Origin: Gammaproteobacteria bacterium
GTDB lineage: Bacteria; Pseudomonadota; Gammaproteobacteria; Xanthomonadales; Marinicellaceae
DNA: 64,000 nt
Assembly (NCBI GenBank): GCA_041395445.1
Contig: JAWLAO010000002.1
Span: forward strand, 310,001 to 374,000
Direction of reading: 5' to 3'
The notes under the pieces are model-generated. The model saw only the letters and a program-made list of their open reading frames with translations. It ran no database searches and was not told the origin of the DNA. Position numbers and translations under genes: made by a program. Shown here in pieces: positions 8,650 to 16,838 of this stretch. Position 1 is the stretch's first letter. The number at the start of each line of letters is the position of its first letter.

Positions 8650-10398
8650 ATGATTAAGAAAATTAAATCCGTAGTGTTGGGTGGCGCATTTTTAGCGACC
8701 GGCATTGCAAGTGCAATTACGGTAGATGAGAATTTTGAAGGATTTTGGTATCAATCCGATATTTCAGCAGGTCGAGGATGGGCATTTGACTATATTCCTC
8801 TTGGACCAGAAAAAGGATTAATGTTCGTTGCTGGTTATGTGTATGATGATATGGGAAATCCATTTTGGGTTGTGGGATCAGATGAAGTTTTGGATGGTGA
8901 ATCTATTTTAGAAATTGATTTATTAACTGTAACAGGTGGTAACTTTGATTCTTCATCAAGCAGAACGAATCATCCCTTTGGATCTATGACTGTTGATGTT
9001 GAAAGTTGTCAATCTATGGCAGTTTCAATTAGTGGAATAGATAGTGAGTTGGTATCAACATCAGAGGCCTCTTTCACATTAACTCCTCAAGATGCTATCG
9101 CAGGAACTCAACGTGATGCAGCAGTTTGCCCTTATCAGCAAAAATTCACAAGTTGTCCTGATTTTGCAACGGCATCCACTCAACCCAAAACTTGTATAGT
9201 TTCTGGTACTTTAGCCGGAGATGTGACATTTAGTAATGATACCAACTGGGTTCTTCAAGGTGGTGTTTTTGTGGGTGTAGATGGTGGTACGACTGCTAAT
9301 TTAACCATCGAGCCAGGCACTCGTGTATTGGGTGTAACAGGTAATGACTTCCTAGCAGTTCAACGTGGGTCAAAAATATTTGCTGAAGGCACAGCTAAAG
9401 CTCCAATCGTATTCACAGGTCCTTTTAATGCCAGTGATGCATCAGCAGGAGCCGGTAACTGGGGTGGTTTGGTAATTAATGGAAAAGCTCCAATCAATAT
9501 TTGTGATGAAGCAGTTCCATTTGCTCAATGTGAAGATGTTGGCGAAGGAAGCTCAGGAAACTTTGGCGGTGATAAGCCACATGATTCAAGTGGTGTGTTG
9601 AAGTATGTACGTGTACAATTTGGTGGATTCAGAATTAATGACGAAGACGAATTGAACGGTATCGCTTTCCAAGCTGTTGGTGATGGAACGGTTGTTGATT
9701 ATGTTCAGGTTCATGCGAATGAAGATGACGGTATCGAGTTTTTTGGTGGTACTGTAAATGCTAAACATATCGTTTTAACAGGTATTAAAGATGATTCATT
9801 AGACTGGACTCATGGCTGGGATGGTAAGGTGCAATATTTGCTGGCAAAACAAGATCCGGATGCTGCAAATGATAAAGAAAGAGGAATTGAAGCTGATAAC
9901 TATGAAGAAAACAATGACGCATCTCCTCGCTCACAACCTATGATTGCAAATGCGACATTTATTGGTGCTCCTTCTGATAACAAAACAACTACAGGTATGG
10001 TTTTGAGACGTGGTACCGGTGCCAACTTTACAAACGTGATTGTTACAGGTTTTGAAAAATGTCTGGATATTGATTCGGATGCGACTTTTGCTGCTGCCGG
10101 AACTCCTGATAATTTGACTGGAACATTAACTATGGAAAATACTGTTATTAGTTGTGATGTTAACTTTGAAGAAGAAGATGGTGATGCATTCACTAATCAA
10201 GCATTCTTCGAAGCTCAACCGGGCAACATGGTTGCGAATCCAGCATTAGATAATATTTATCCAACATCTTCAACTCCTACAGGGTTGACGATGGATCCTG
10301 AAGTATGGGGAGCTTTCTTTGATAAAGTTAACTATGTTGGTGCTTTCGGTTCTAAAGCAACAGCATGGACGAATGGCTGGACTGAATTTTTGGATTAA
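8650..10398 (+). CDS. Secreted beta-helix-like protein divergent from the TonB operon
   Basis: This 582-residue protein has a signal peptide (about residues 1-22, ending GIASA). The N-terminal domain (about 28-160) contains GFWYQSDISAGRGWAF and DDMGNPFWVVG, a 'GRGW' module I remember from secreted proteins of Xanthomonadales-like bacteria. The rest (about 175-580) is repetitive, with LTIEPGTRVLG, GGLVINGKAPIN, VRVQFGG and NEDDGIEFFGGTV, resembling right-handed beta-helix proteins encoded near TonB-dependent receptors in Bacteroidetes and Alteromonads. The start is supported by GAGG 8-9 nt upstream. It shares a Pho-type intergenic region with the TonB operon and may be a surface or periplasmic substrate-binding or degrading partner. 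No catalytic motif is recognised. Confidence 0.7.
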   Translation: MIKKIKSVVLGGAFLATGIASAITVDENFEGFWYQSDISAGRGWAFDYIPLGPEKGLMFVAGYVYDDMGNPFWVVGSDEVLDGESILEIDLLTVTGGNFDSSSSRTNHPFGSMTVDVESCQSMAVSISGIDSELVSTSEASFTLTPQDAIAGTQRDAAVCPYQQKFTSCPDFATASTQPKTCIVSGTLAGDVTFSNDTNWVLQGGVFVGVDGGTTANLTIEPGTRVLGVTGNDFLAVQRGSKIFAEGTAKAPIVFTGPFNASDASAGAGNWGGLVINGKAPINICDEAVPFAQCEDVGEGSSGNFGGDKPHDSSGVLKYVRVQFGGFRINDEDELNGIAFQAVGDGTVVDYVQVHANEDDGIEFFGGTVNAKHIVLTGIKDDSLDWTHGWDGKVQYLLAKQDPDAANDKERGIEADNYEENNDASPRSQPMIANATFIGAPSDNKTTTGMVLRRGTGANFTNVIVTGFEKCLDIDSDATFAAAGTPDNLTGTLTMENTVISCDVNFEEEDGDAFTNQAFFEAQPGNMVANPALDNIYPTSSTPTGLTMDPEVWGAFFDKVNYVGAFGSKATAWTNGWTEFLD

Positions 10399-10437
10399 TC
10401 CGAAAATAATAATAACAAGTTAAGTTTAAGCTGATTT

Positions 10438-10470
10438 AATCCACGTAGATGATTCTGCGGGGATTTTTTT
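10438..10470 (+). terminator. Rho-independent terminator after the secreted beta-helix gene
   Basis: AATCCACG (10438-10445) pairs with CGGGGATT (10458-10465) with one mismatch. It is followed by a run of T from 10464 to 10470. It lies 40 bp after the stop codon and before xdhA. Confidence 0.6.
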
Positions 10471-10522
10471 ATTTTCTGTATTAAAAATTCAATCCAATCC
10501 ATTTATCTTATAAAATACTTCG

Positions 10523-11929
10523 ATGATTGAATTTATACTTAATAACAAAATAATTAAAACTGATGTGAATAAATCTATAACGCTGGTGGATTTTATTCGC
10601 GATAATAAAGTTCTGAAAGGAACTAAAATTGTTTGTAGAGAGGGAGATTGTGCGGCTTGCTCGGTTCTGGTTGGAGAGTTAGATATTTCTGAGAATTTTG
10701 TTAAATATCATACAATTACGTCATGCATATCACCTCTTGCCAATGCTCATGGAAAGCATATTGTTACGATTGAGGGGTTGAATCAAAACCAAAAATTAAC
10801 TCCTGTACAAAGTTCAATTAAAAATCAAAATGCCACTCAATGTGGTTTTTGCACTCCGGGATTTGTAATAGCCATGACGAATTATTGTCTTAACCCAAGT
10901 TTGAATTCAGAAGAACAAATGCTGGATTGTATCGGTGGTAATATCTGTCGTTGCACCGGATATGTTTCATTGGTTAAAGCGGCAAAGGATATTGTTTCAC
11001 AAACTCAAAACAAAGGAAAAAAATATAAATTACAGGAGCTCATTTCAGAAGGTTTTATCCCTGAATACTTTGCAGATACGGCTTCGAAATTAGCAAAAAT
11101 CGAACCGAAAATACCAAATAACCACTCCTCGTATATCATTGCCGGCGGAACGGATTTATATGTGCAAAAAGCGGATGAACTCCAAATTAAAAACCAAGCA
11201 AGGTTTACCCATTCAGAATCCAAAAGTTCAGTCAAAATACAAAATGGTAAGTGTATTCTTTCCGCAAATGCGACGGTTTCGGATTTGTTTAATCATACCG
11301 AATTGAATCTTTCAATTCCGAATTTGAAAGATTATTTGAGACTGGTTTCTTCAGAGCCAATTAGAAACATGGCAACAATTGCCGGAAACTTTGTCAATGC
11401 ATCACCAATTGCAGATATGAGTATCTTTTGTCTAGCTTTGGATGTGGAGTTGATATTGCAAGGTTTGAAAGAGTCAAGAATAATAGCGCTGAAAGATTTT
11501 TTTCAAGATTACAAAAAAACAGCTCTGCAAAATGACGAACATATCTCGCAAATTGCATTTAACATTCCAAAGAAAAGTGCATATTTCAATTTTGAAAAAG
11601 TCTCAAAACGCCGAAATCTGGACATTGCAACAGTCAATAGTGCAATTTATTTGAAAATGGAAAATGACACGGTTTTAAAAGCCAATATCGCTATTGGTGG
11701 TGTGGCTCCGATTCCTAAGTATTTAAAAAAATGCAGTGAATTTTTAATCAATAAAGAAATCAATCTCAGCACTCTCAACCAACTTCTGGAAATTTTAAAT
11801 CAGGAAATATCGCCGATTTCTGACGTTCGCGGAACTGCTGATTATAAAAAATTACTTGCGAATCAGATTGTTAAACAGCACTTTTTAAAACTTTTCCCAA
11901 GCTCAATTCAATTTGAGGATGTGATATGA
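10523..11929 (+). CDS. xdhA: Xanthine dehydrogenase small subunit (2Fe-2S and FAD)
   Basis: This 468-residue protein carries a plant-type 2Fe-2S domain with C38, C43 and C46 (CREGDCAAC), a second helical 2Fe-2S domain (CGFCTPGF and CRCTGY, about 106-145), then an FAD-binding domain (YIIAGGTDLYVQ at about 205; ASPIADMS) and the CO-dehydrogenase-flavoprotein C-terminal domain. It passes electrons from the molybdenum site in XdhB to NAD+ during hypoxanthine/xanthine oxidation. Its stop overlaps the xdhB start by 4 bp (ATGA). No xdhC maturation gene lies in the window. The length fits bacterial XdhA. Confidence 0.92.
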   Translation: MIEFILNNKIIKTDVNKSITLVDFIRDNKVLKGTKIVCREGDCAACSVLVGELDISENFVKYHTITSCISPLANAHGKHIVTIEGLNQNQKLTPVQSSIKNQNATQCGFCTPGFVIAMTNYCLNPSLNSEEQMLDCIGGNICRCTGYVSLVKAAKDIVSQTQNKGKKYKLQELISEGFIPEYFADTASKLAKIEPKIPNNHSSYIIAGGTDLYVQKADELQIKNQARFTHSESKSSVKIQNGKCILSANATVSDLFNHTELNLSIPNLKDYLRLVSSEPIRNMATIAGNFVNASPIADMSIFCLALDVELILQGLKESRIIALKDFFQDYKKTALQNDEHISQIAFNIPKKSAYFNFEKVSKRRNLDIATVNSAIYLKMENDTVLKANIAIGGVAPIPKYLKKCSEFLINKEINLSTLNQLLEILNQEISPISDVRGTADYKKLLANQIVKQHFLKLFPSSIQFEDVI

Positions 11930-14178
11930 AAAACATTGATTCCAACGGTCATGTCAGAGGCGAATCTCTGTTTATTGATGACATTATCACGAAATCCAAT
12001 ACTTTACATGCGGCTGTTTTAAGTAGCAATGTTGCTCATGCCAATCAACTGAAAATTGACATATCAGAAGCACTTACATTTCCCGGGGTTGAAGCAGTGA
12101 TTTTGGCAAAAGATATTCCGGGAGAGAATCAAATTGGCGGAATTATTTTGGATGAACCATTGCTGGCTGAAGATGAAATTCACTTTCAGGGACAACCTTT
12201 GGCAATCGTTGTCGCTGAATCCAACTTTATAGCCAGACAGGCCAGAAAATTGATTAAAGTTACTTGTAATCAATTACCGGTCATCACAACAGCCAAGCAA
12301 GCAAAACAGCAAGGGAAATTTATAAATCCGCCTCGAAGTTTTGGAATGGGTGATGTTGATAAGGCATTTGCAGAATGTGATTATGTTTTTGAAGACGAAG
12401 CCTTTAGCAATGGACAAGAGCATCTTTATCTGGAAACTCAGGGAGCTTATGCGGAAAGAATGGAAAACGGCTGCATTAAACTCATGTCATCCACTCAAGG
12501 TCCAACTGTGGTACAAAGAATTGCAGCACGAGTGCTTGGTGTGCCGATGAACAAAATTGAAGTTGATGTCACCCGTTTAGGAGGAGGTTTTGGTGGTAAA
12601 GAAGATCAGGCAACTCCATGGGCCTGCATGGCTGCATTAGCAACTCATCTCACTCAAAAGCCGGTTAAACTGATTCTGGACAGGCATGATGATTTAAAAA
12701 TGACGGGCAAGCGCCATCCTTATGAAAGCTCGTTCAAAATCGGATTGGAAAAAAACTTGAAAATCAAAGCCTTTGCAGTTGAGTTTTTACAAAACTCGGG
12801 TGCTGCTGCGGATTTATCTCCGGCGATTGCTGAAAGAACATTATTTCACGCAACCAATAGTTATTTCATTCCTAATGTAAAAACGGTGGTTCATAGTTGC
12901 AAAACCAACTTGCCGCCGAATACCGCATTTCGCGGATTTGGTGGACCACAAGGAAAATTTGTTATCGAATCTGCCATCGCAAAAGCAGCAGAGCAATTGG
13001 AGATTCCGGCATGGAAAATCCAGAAAGCGAATTTATTGCAGGAAAACGATGAGTTCTATTACGGACAAATTGCCGAGAATGTTGAAGCTCAAAACTGCTG
13101 GAATCAATTTGATAAAACATTCAATATCAATGAGTTTCAAAAAGAAATTGATTCGTTTAATGACACAAATAAACAATTCAAAAAAGGCATGGCATTGATG
13201 CCAATTTGCTTTGGAATCTCTTTCACCAATACACCGATGAATCATGCCAGAGCATTGGTACATATTTATCAGGATGGCAGTGTCGGTATCAGCACCGGAG
13301 CAGTGGAAATGGGGCAGGGTGTTAATACCAAAATGCTACAAATTGCCGCACAGACTTTTTCCATACCGGAGCAATTGATAAAACTGGAAACCACCAATAC
13401 CACTCGAGTGGCAAATACTTCACCTTCAGCAGCCAGTGCGACTGCTGATTTGAATGGAAAAGCCTTGCTCAAGGCTTGTAAAGCACTGGTAGAACGATTG
13501 AAATATGTTGTCGCAGAGGAGTTTGCCGTTGGTGTTGACTTGATTGATATTAACAATAGCAAAGTTTTTATTCAGCAAAAAGAAACGGACTGGGATTGGA
13601 AAAAACTGGTGTTTCAGGCTTTCTGGAAACGAGTGTGCTTAACCGAAAATGCACACTATGCAACTCCGAAAATTCAATTCGACAAAACCAAAGAAAAAGG
13701 CCATCCCTTTGCTTATCACGTTTACGGACTCGCTGCAATCACTACAACTGTCGATTGTTTGCTAGGTACTTATGAAATTGACAGCGTAAAAATTGTTCAT
13801 GATTTCGGAATAAGCATGAATCCGGGAGTGGATATGGGTCAGGTTGAAGGGGCTTTAGCTCAGGGTATCGGCTGGATGACGATGGAAGAAATCGCCTACA
13901 ATAATGAAGGCAGGTTACTTTCCAATGCATTATCGACTTACAAAATTCCGGATATTTTCTCCATAGCCAAAGACATTCAAATTGAATCTCTGAAAACCGA
14001 AGGCAACGAAATGGCAATACTGAAGTCCAAAGCCGTAGGTGAACCTCCATTGATGTACGGAATCGGAGCCTATTTTGCAATCAACAATGCCATTAAAGCC
14101 TTTAATTCACAATATCAAAGCCAATTCCATGCTCCAATGACACCAGAGAAAGTGTTAATGAGGTTGTATGGTGAATAA
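11926..14178 (+). CDS. xdhB: Xanthine dehydrogenase molybdopterin-binding subunit
   Basis: This 750-residue catalytic subunit begins with the aldehyde-oxidase/xanthine-dehydrogenase a/b hammerhead domain (HVRGESLFIDDI; about 5-110) followed by the molybdopterin-binding domains. Visible cofactor motifs are GGGFGGKEDQATP (about 220), FRGFGGPQGKF (about 335), GAVEMGQGVNTKM (about 455) and the C-terminal GEPPLMYGIGAYF, whose Glu corresponds to the catalytic base. It oxidises xanthine or hypoxanthine and hands electrons to XdhA. The two subunits are translationally coupled. Confidence 0.92.
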   Translation: MKNIDSNGHVRGESLFIDDIITKSNTLHAAVLSSNVAHANQLKIDISEALTFPGVEAVILAKDIPGENQIGGIILDEPLLAEDEIHFQGQPLAIVVAESNFIARQARKLIKVTCNQLPVITTAKQAKQQGKFINPPRSFGMGDVDKAFAECDYVFEDEAFSNGQEHLYLETQGAYAERMENGCIKLMSSTQGPTVVQRIAARVLGVPMNKIEVDVTRLGGGFGGKEDQATPWACMAALATHLTQKPVKLILDRHDDLKMTGKRHPYESSFKIGLEKNLKIKAFAVEFLQNSGAAADLSPAIAERTLFHATNSYFIPNVKTVVHSCKTNLPPNTAFRGFGGPQGKFVIESAIAKAAEQLEIPAWKIQKANLLQENDEFYYGQIAENVEAQNCWNQFDKTFNINEFQKEIDSFNDTNKQFKKGMALMPICFGISFTNTPMNHARALVHIYQDGSVGISTGAVEMGQGVNTKMLQIAAQTFSIPEQLIKLETTNTTRVANTSPSAASATADLNGKALLKACKALVERLKYVVAEEFAVGVDLIDINNSKVFIQQKETDWDWKKLVFQAFWKRVCLTENAHYATPKIQFDKTKEKGHPFAYHVYGLAAITTTVDCLLGTYEIDSVKIVHDFGISMNPGVDMGQVEGALAQGIGWMTMEEIAYNNEGRLLSNALSTYKIPDIFSIAKDIQIESLKTEGNEMAILKSKAVGEPPLMYGIGAYFAINNAIKAFNSQYQSQFHAPMTPEKVLMRLYGE

Positions 14179-14239
14179 ACTTCAATAACTTCATGCTCTT
14201 CATGGTTTTTAGAACCAGAAAGCGAAGATTGAAATAAGC

Positions 14240-15730
14240 CTAACTTTCCCAATAAGCAGGAATAAACAGCAGGAAGATAGTAAATATCTCCAAACGTCCG
14301 AATATCATCACTAAAGACAACACCCACTTGCTGCCATCTTGTAAACTCGCATAGTTAGAACCGGCATCTCCCAATGCAGGTCCAAGATTAGCCATTGCTG
14401 AAAATGTTGCTGACACAGATGTAGTTAAGTCCTCTCCAAAGGATAAAAGAAGAAGTATAAAAATCATAAGTAAGAATATTAATTGGAAAAAGAATGCTGA
14501 TACAGAGTCTAATACTCGGTAATTCACAATTTTTCCGTCAAGTTTGATAATGAACTTCCCATGTGGGTGGATCAGGCGATATAACTCTCGCAAACTTAAT
14601 TTATAGATCAAAATGACTCGAATCATTTTGATTCCGCCCGAAGTCGATCCTGCACATGCTCCTATTGTTCCCAAAATAATAAAATAAAATGGCACCATCA
14701 ACGGTAGCATACTTATATCCTCAGTTCCAAATCCTGTTGTAGTTATTGTCGATACGATGTTAAATGCTGAGTGTCTTATCGTTTCGTACAGTGTTGGATG
14801 AGATTCAGTAATTAACAAAACTATAGAAATGAAAACCAAGGAAAACATTATGACTCCAAAATAGGTTTTTATTTCTGTATCATGGAGGTAAACTTTCATA
14901 GATGCTGATCTCCAAGCTGTGAAATGGGAAGCAAAGTTAATTCCTCCCACCAGCATGAATATCATACTTATGAGTTCGATCAATGAGTTGTTGAAATACC
15001 CAATAGAAGCATCATGAGTCGACATTCCTCCTGTAGCTAATGTTGAGAAAGAGTGACCGACAGCATCAAATAAATTCATTCCCGCCATATAATAGGCCAG
15101 AGCACACATAATCGTGAAACCAAGATATAGATACCATAATGTTTTGGCAGTCTCGGCAATTCTGGGGGTGAGTTTCTGGTCTTTCATCGGACCGGGAGTT
15201 TCTGCCTTGAACATCTGCATTCCGCCGATTCGTAACATAGGCAGAATGGCGATTGCCAAAACGATGATTCCCATACCACCGAGCCATTGCATCAATTGGC
15301 GATAAAACAAAATAGAGTGGGGCAAACCATCCAGTTGAGTGATAATGGTTGCTCCTGTGGTTGTCAACGCTGAAACGGACTCAAAAACCGAGTCAGCTAA
15401 GGACAACTCCATGGAGGTTGCCAGATACAGAGGAATAGCGCCACTAACACCAAGAATAAACCAGGACAAGCCGACAACAATAAACCCACTGCGGATTTTT
15501 AATTCGGAACGTGACTTGCGAAAGATGATGAGTAATAAAGAACCACTGGTGAAAAGAAATAGAAAACCATGAAAAAACGGTCTCACATCTCCATCACCGT
15601 AAATCATACCAATGAGTGCCGGCGGAATCATTATCAAACTGGAAATAACCAACAAAAGACCAATGATGCGAACAATAGTCTTTCCAAGGTGAGATGAACT
15701 CCGGTTATCTGTAGTGTTTTGGATTCTCAT
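14240..15730 (-). CDS. trkH: TrkH-family potassium uptake protein
   Basis: This 496-residue membrane protein has about ten to twelve hydrophobic helices and the four pore-loop selectivity motifs of TrkH/KtrB: ALTTTGAT, TLATGGMST, TTTGFGTED and MANLGPALG. It conducts K+ inward with a TrkA ring that is not encoded nearby. It is monocistronic, and divergent from a membrane protein gene 71 bp away. The end (LLFIPAYWES) matches typical TrkH termini. Confidence 0.93.
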   Translation of the reverse strand: MRIQNTTDNRSSSHLGKTIVRIIGLLLVISSLIMIPPALIGMIYGDGDVRPFFHGFLFLFTSGSLLLIIFRKSRSELKIRSGFIVVGLSWFILGVSGAIPLYLATSMELSLADSVFESVSALTTTGATIITQLDGLPHSILFYRQLMQWLGGMGIIVLAIAILPMLRIGGMQMFKAETPGPMKDQKLTPRIAETAKTLWYLYLGFTIMCALAYYMAGMNLFDAVGHSFSTLATGGMSTHDASIGYFNNSLIELISMIFMLVGGINFASHFTAWRSASMKVYLHDTEIKTYFGVIMFSLVFISIVLLITESHPTLYETIRHSAFNIVSTITTTGFGTEDISMLPLMVPFYFIILGTIGACAGSTSGGIKMIRVILIYKLSLRELYRLIHPHGKFIIKLDGKIVNYRVLDSVSAFFFQLIFLLMIFILLLLSFGEDLTTSVSATFSAMANLGPALGDAGSNYASLQDGSKWVLSLVMIFGRLEIFTIFLLFIPAYWES

Positions 15731-15801
15731 GGAGTATGATTATATCCGATTCTTAAAGTTTCAATAACCAATATTGATAATAATCCGACAAAAGCAGAAT
15801 T

Positions 15802-16344
15802 ATGTTTAATCACAATTTATCTTTAAACCTCAGAGTCGTTTTAGCAATTTTGTCAGGATTTTCGGTTGTTCCGATCGCCTATTTGGAAAAATACAACTCG
15901 GCAGTTATTTATGGTGTTTCATTGGTCAATAGCTTGATTGGTGGAGTTTTTGCACTGTTGGTTATGATGCCATATTTGAAAAGGTTTAATGCTCTAAAGG
16001 TACTGCTATTAATTGCATCCAGCATTTTTATCTACACTTTGGTGTCTGAGCTCGCAATCAAGCGATATGATGTTTTCTTTACAGATATCAGTCATCGAAC
16101 ATCTATTATTTTATCAGGAGGATTAGGAGCGATTCTGACATTGCTTGCAGTACAGTTCATCATTCCAATCAGATTCAAAAAACAAGCCTATTGGATGGTG
16201 ATTGTCACCGGAGCTTTTGGAGGCTTTATTTTTTCCTATTCAATTGATTCCAATTTGGTTGTTATTAACTCTATTGGTTATATCGTTTGGCAAGTGTTGG
16301 TTTGTATGACTCTTTATTACACCAAAGAAAATAAAGAGCCATAA
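15802..16344 (+). CDS. Small integral membrane protein of unknown function
   Basis: This 180-residue protein has five or six hydrophobic helices (about residues 8-25, 36-55, 64-80, 102-120, 128-145 and 155-172) and no recognised motif. The charged loop between helices 3 and 4 contains KRYDVFFTDISHRT. It is divergent from trkH and convergent with a short minus-strand ORF. I do not recognise the family. Confidence 0.6.
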   Translation: MFNHNLSLNLRVVLAILSGFSVVPIAYLEKYNSAVIYGVSLVNSLIGGVFALLVMMPYLKRFNALKVLLLIASSIFIYTLVSELAIKRYDVFFTDISHRTSIILSGGLGAILTLLAVQFIIPIRFKKQAYWMVIVTGAFGGFIFSYSIDSNLVVINSIGYIVWQVLVCMTLYYTKENKEP

Positions 16345-16360
16345 TATTGTTTTGAAATTC

Positions 16361-16819
16361 TTATTGGTCTTTTATAAATCTCAATCCATAAAACCCCGAT
16401 AAAAACAGTATCAATATTAACAATACCAAATTGAAATTTGAAGTCGCATCAATTGTTGGAGGTGCTCCTAAAACTTCAAAACCTATGGTTTCTACGAAAT
16501 ATTTATCGTAGTCAGCTAGGTTGGGAGGAAACTGGTCTTCAAAAGTTACAATATAATAATTAAGACTATAATTTCCCTCAAGGAGTGGGCTTAATATGCC
16601 CCTTGAAACATAAACAGGAGGAGGTGGATCTATACATATGCTAGATCTATCTCTTCTAACTACTAGATCAATTGACTGACCATTAGTCCATTCAGGCAAT
16701 CCAATTTTTGTTGGTTTCGATGTAAATGGCGATGCCACTGAGGATATTTTTTTTTGATTTTCAAAAAATAAATATCTATTAAATCTTAACTTATGTAATA
16801 TCAATAATAAGTTGATCAA
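16361..16819 (-). CDS. Short hypothetical protein with C-terminal membrane anchor
   Basis: This ORF of up to 152 codons begins at TTG and has no clear ribosome site, so the start and even its coding status are uncertain. The C-terminus is tripartite: a Pro-Thr segment (APPTIDATSNFN), a hydrophobic helix (LVLLILILFLSGFYGL) and a short basic end (RFIKDQ). This resembles CTERM-type sorting signals such as IPTL-CTERM but lacks the exact signature. The upstream part has a proline-rich patch (CIDPPPPVY). There is no N-terminal signal peptide, so it could be a truncated remnant of a secreted protein. Confidence 0.4.
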   Translation of the reverse strand: MINLLLILHKLRFNRYLFFENQKKISSVASPFTSKPTKIGLPEWTNGQSIDLVVRRDRSSICIDPPPPVYVSRGILSPLLEGNYSLNYYIVTFEDQFPPNLADYDKYFVETIGFEVLGAPPTIDATSNFNLVLLILILFLSGFYGLRFIKDQ

Positions 16820-16838
16820 TTATGAAAGGAGTTTAGGT

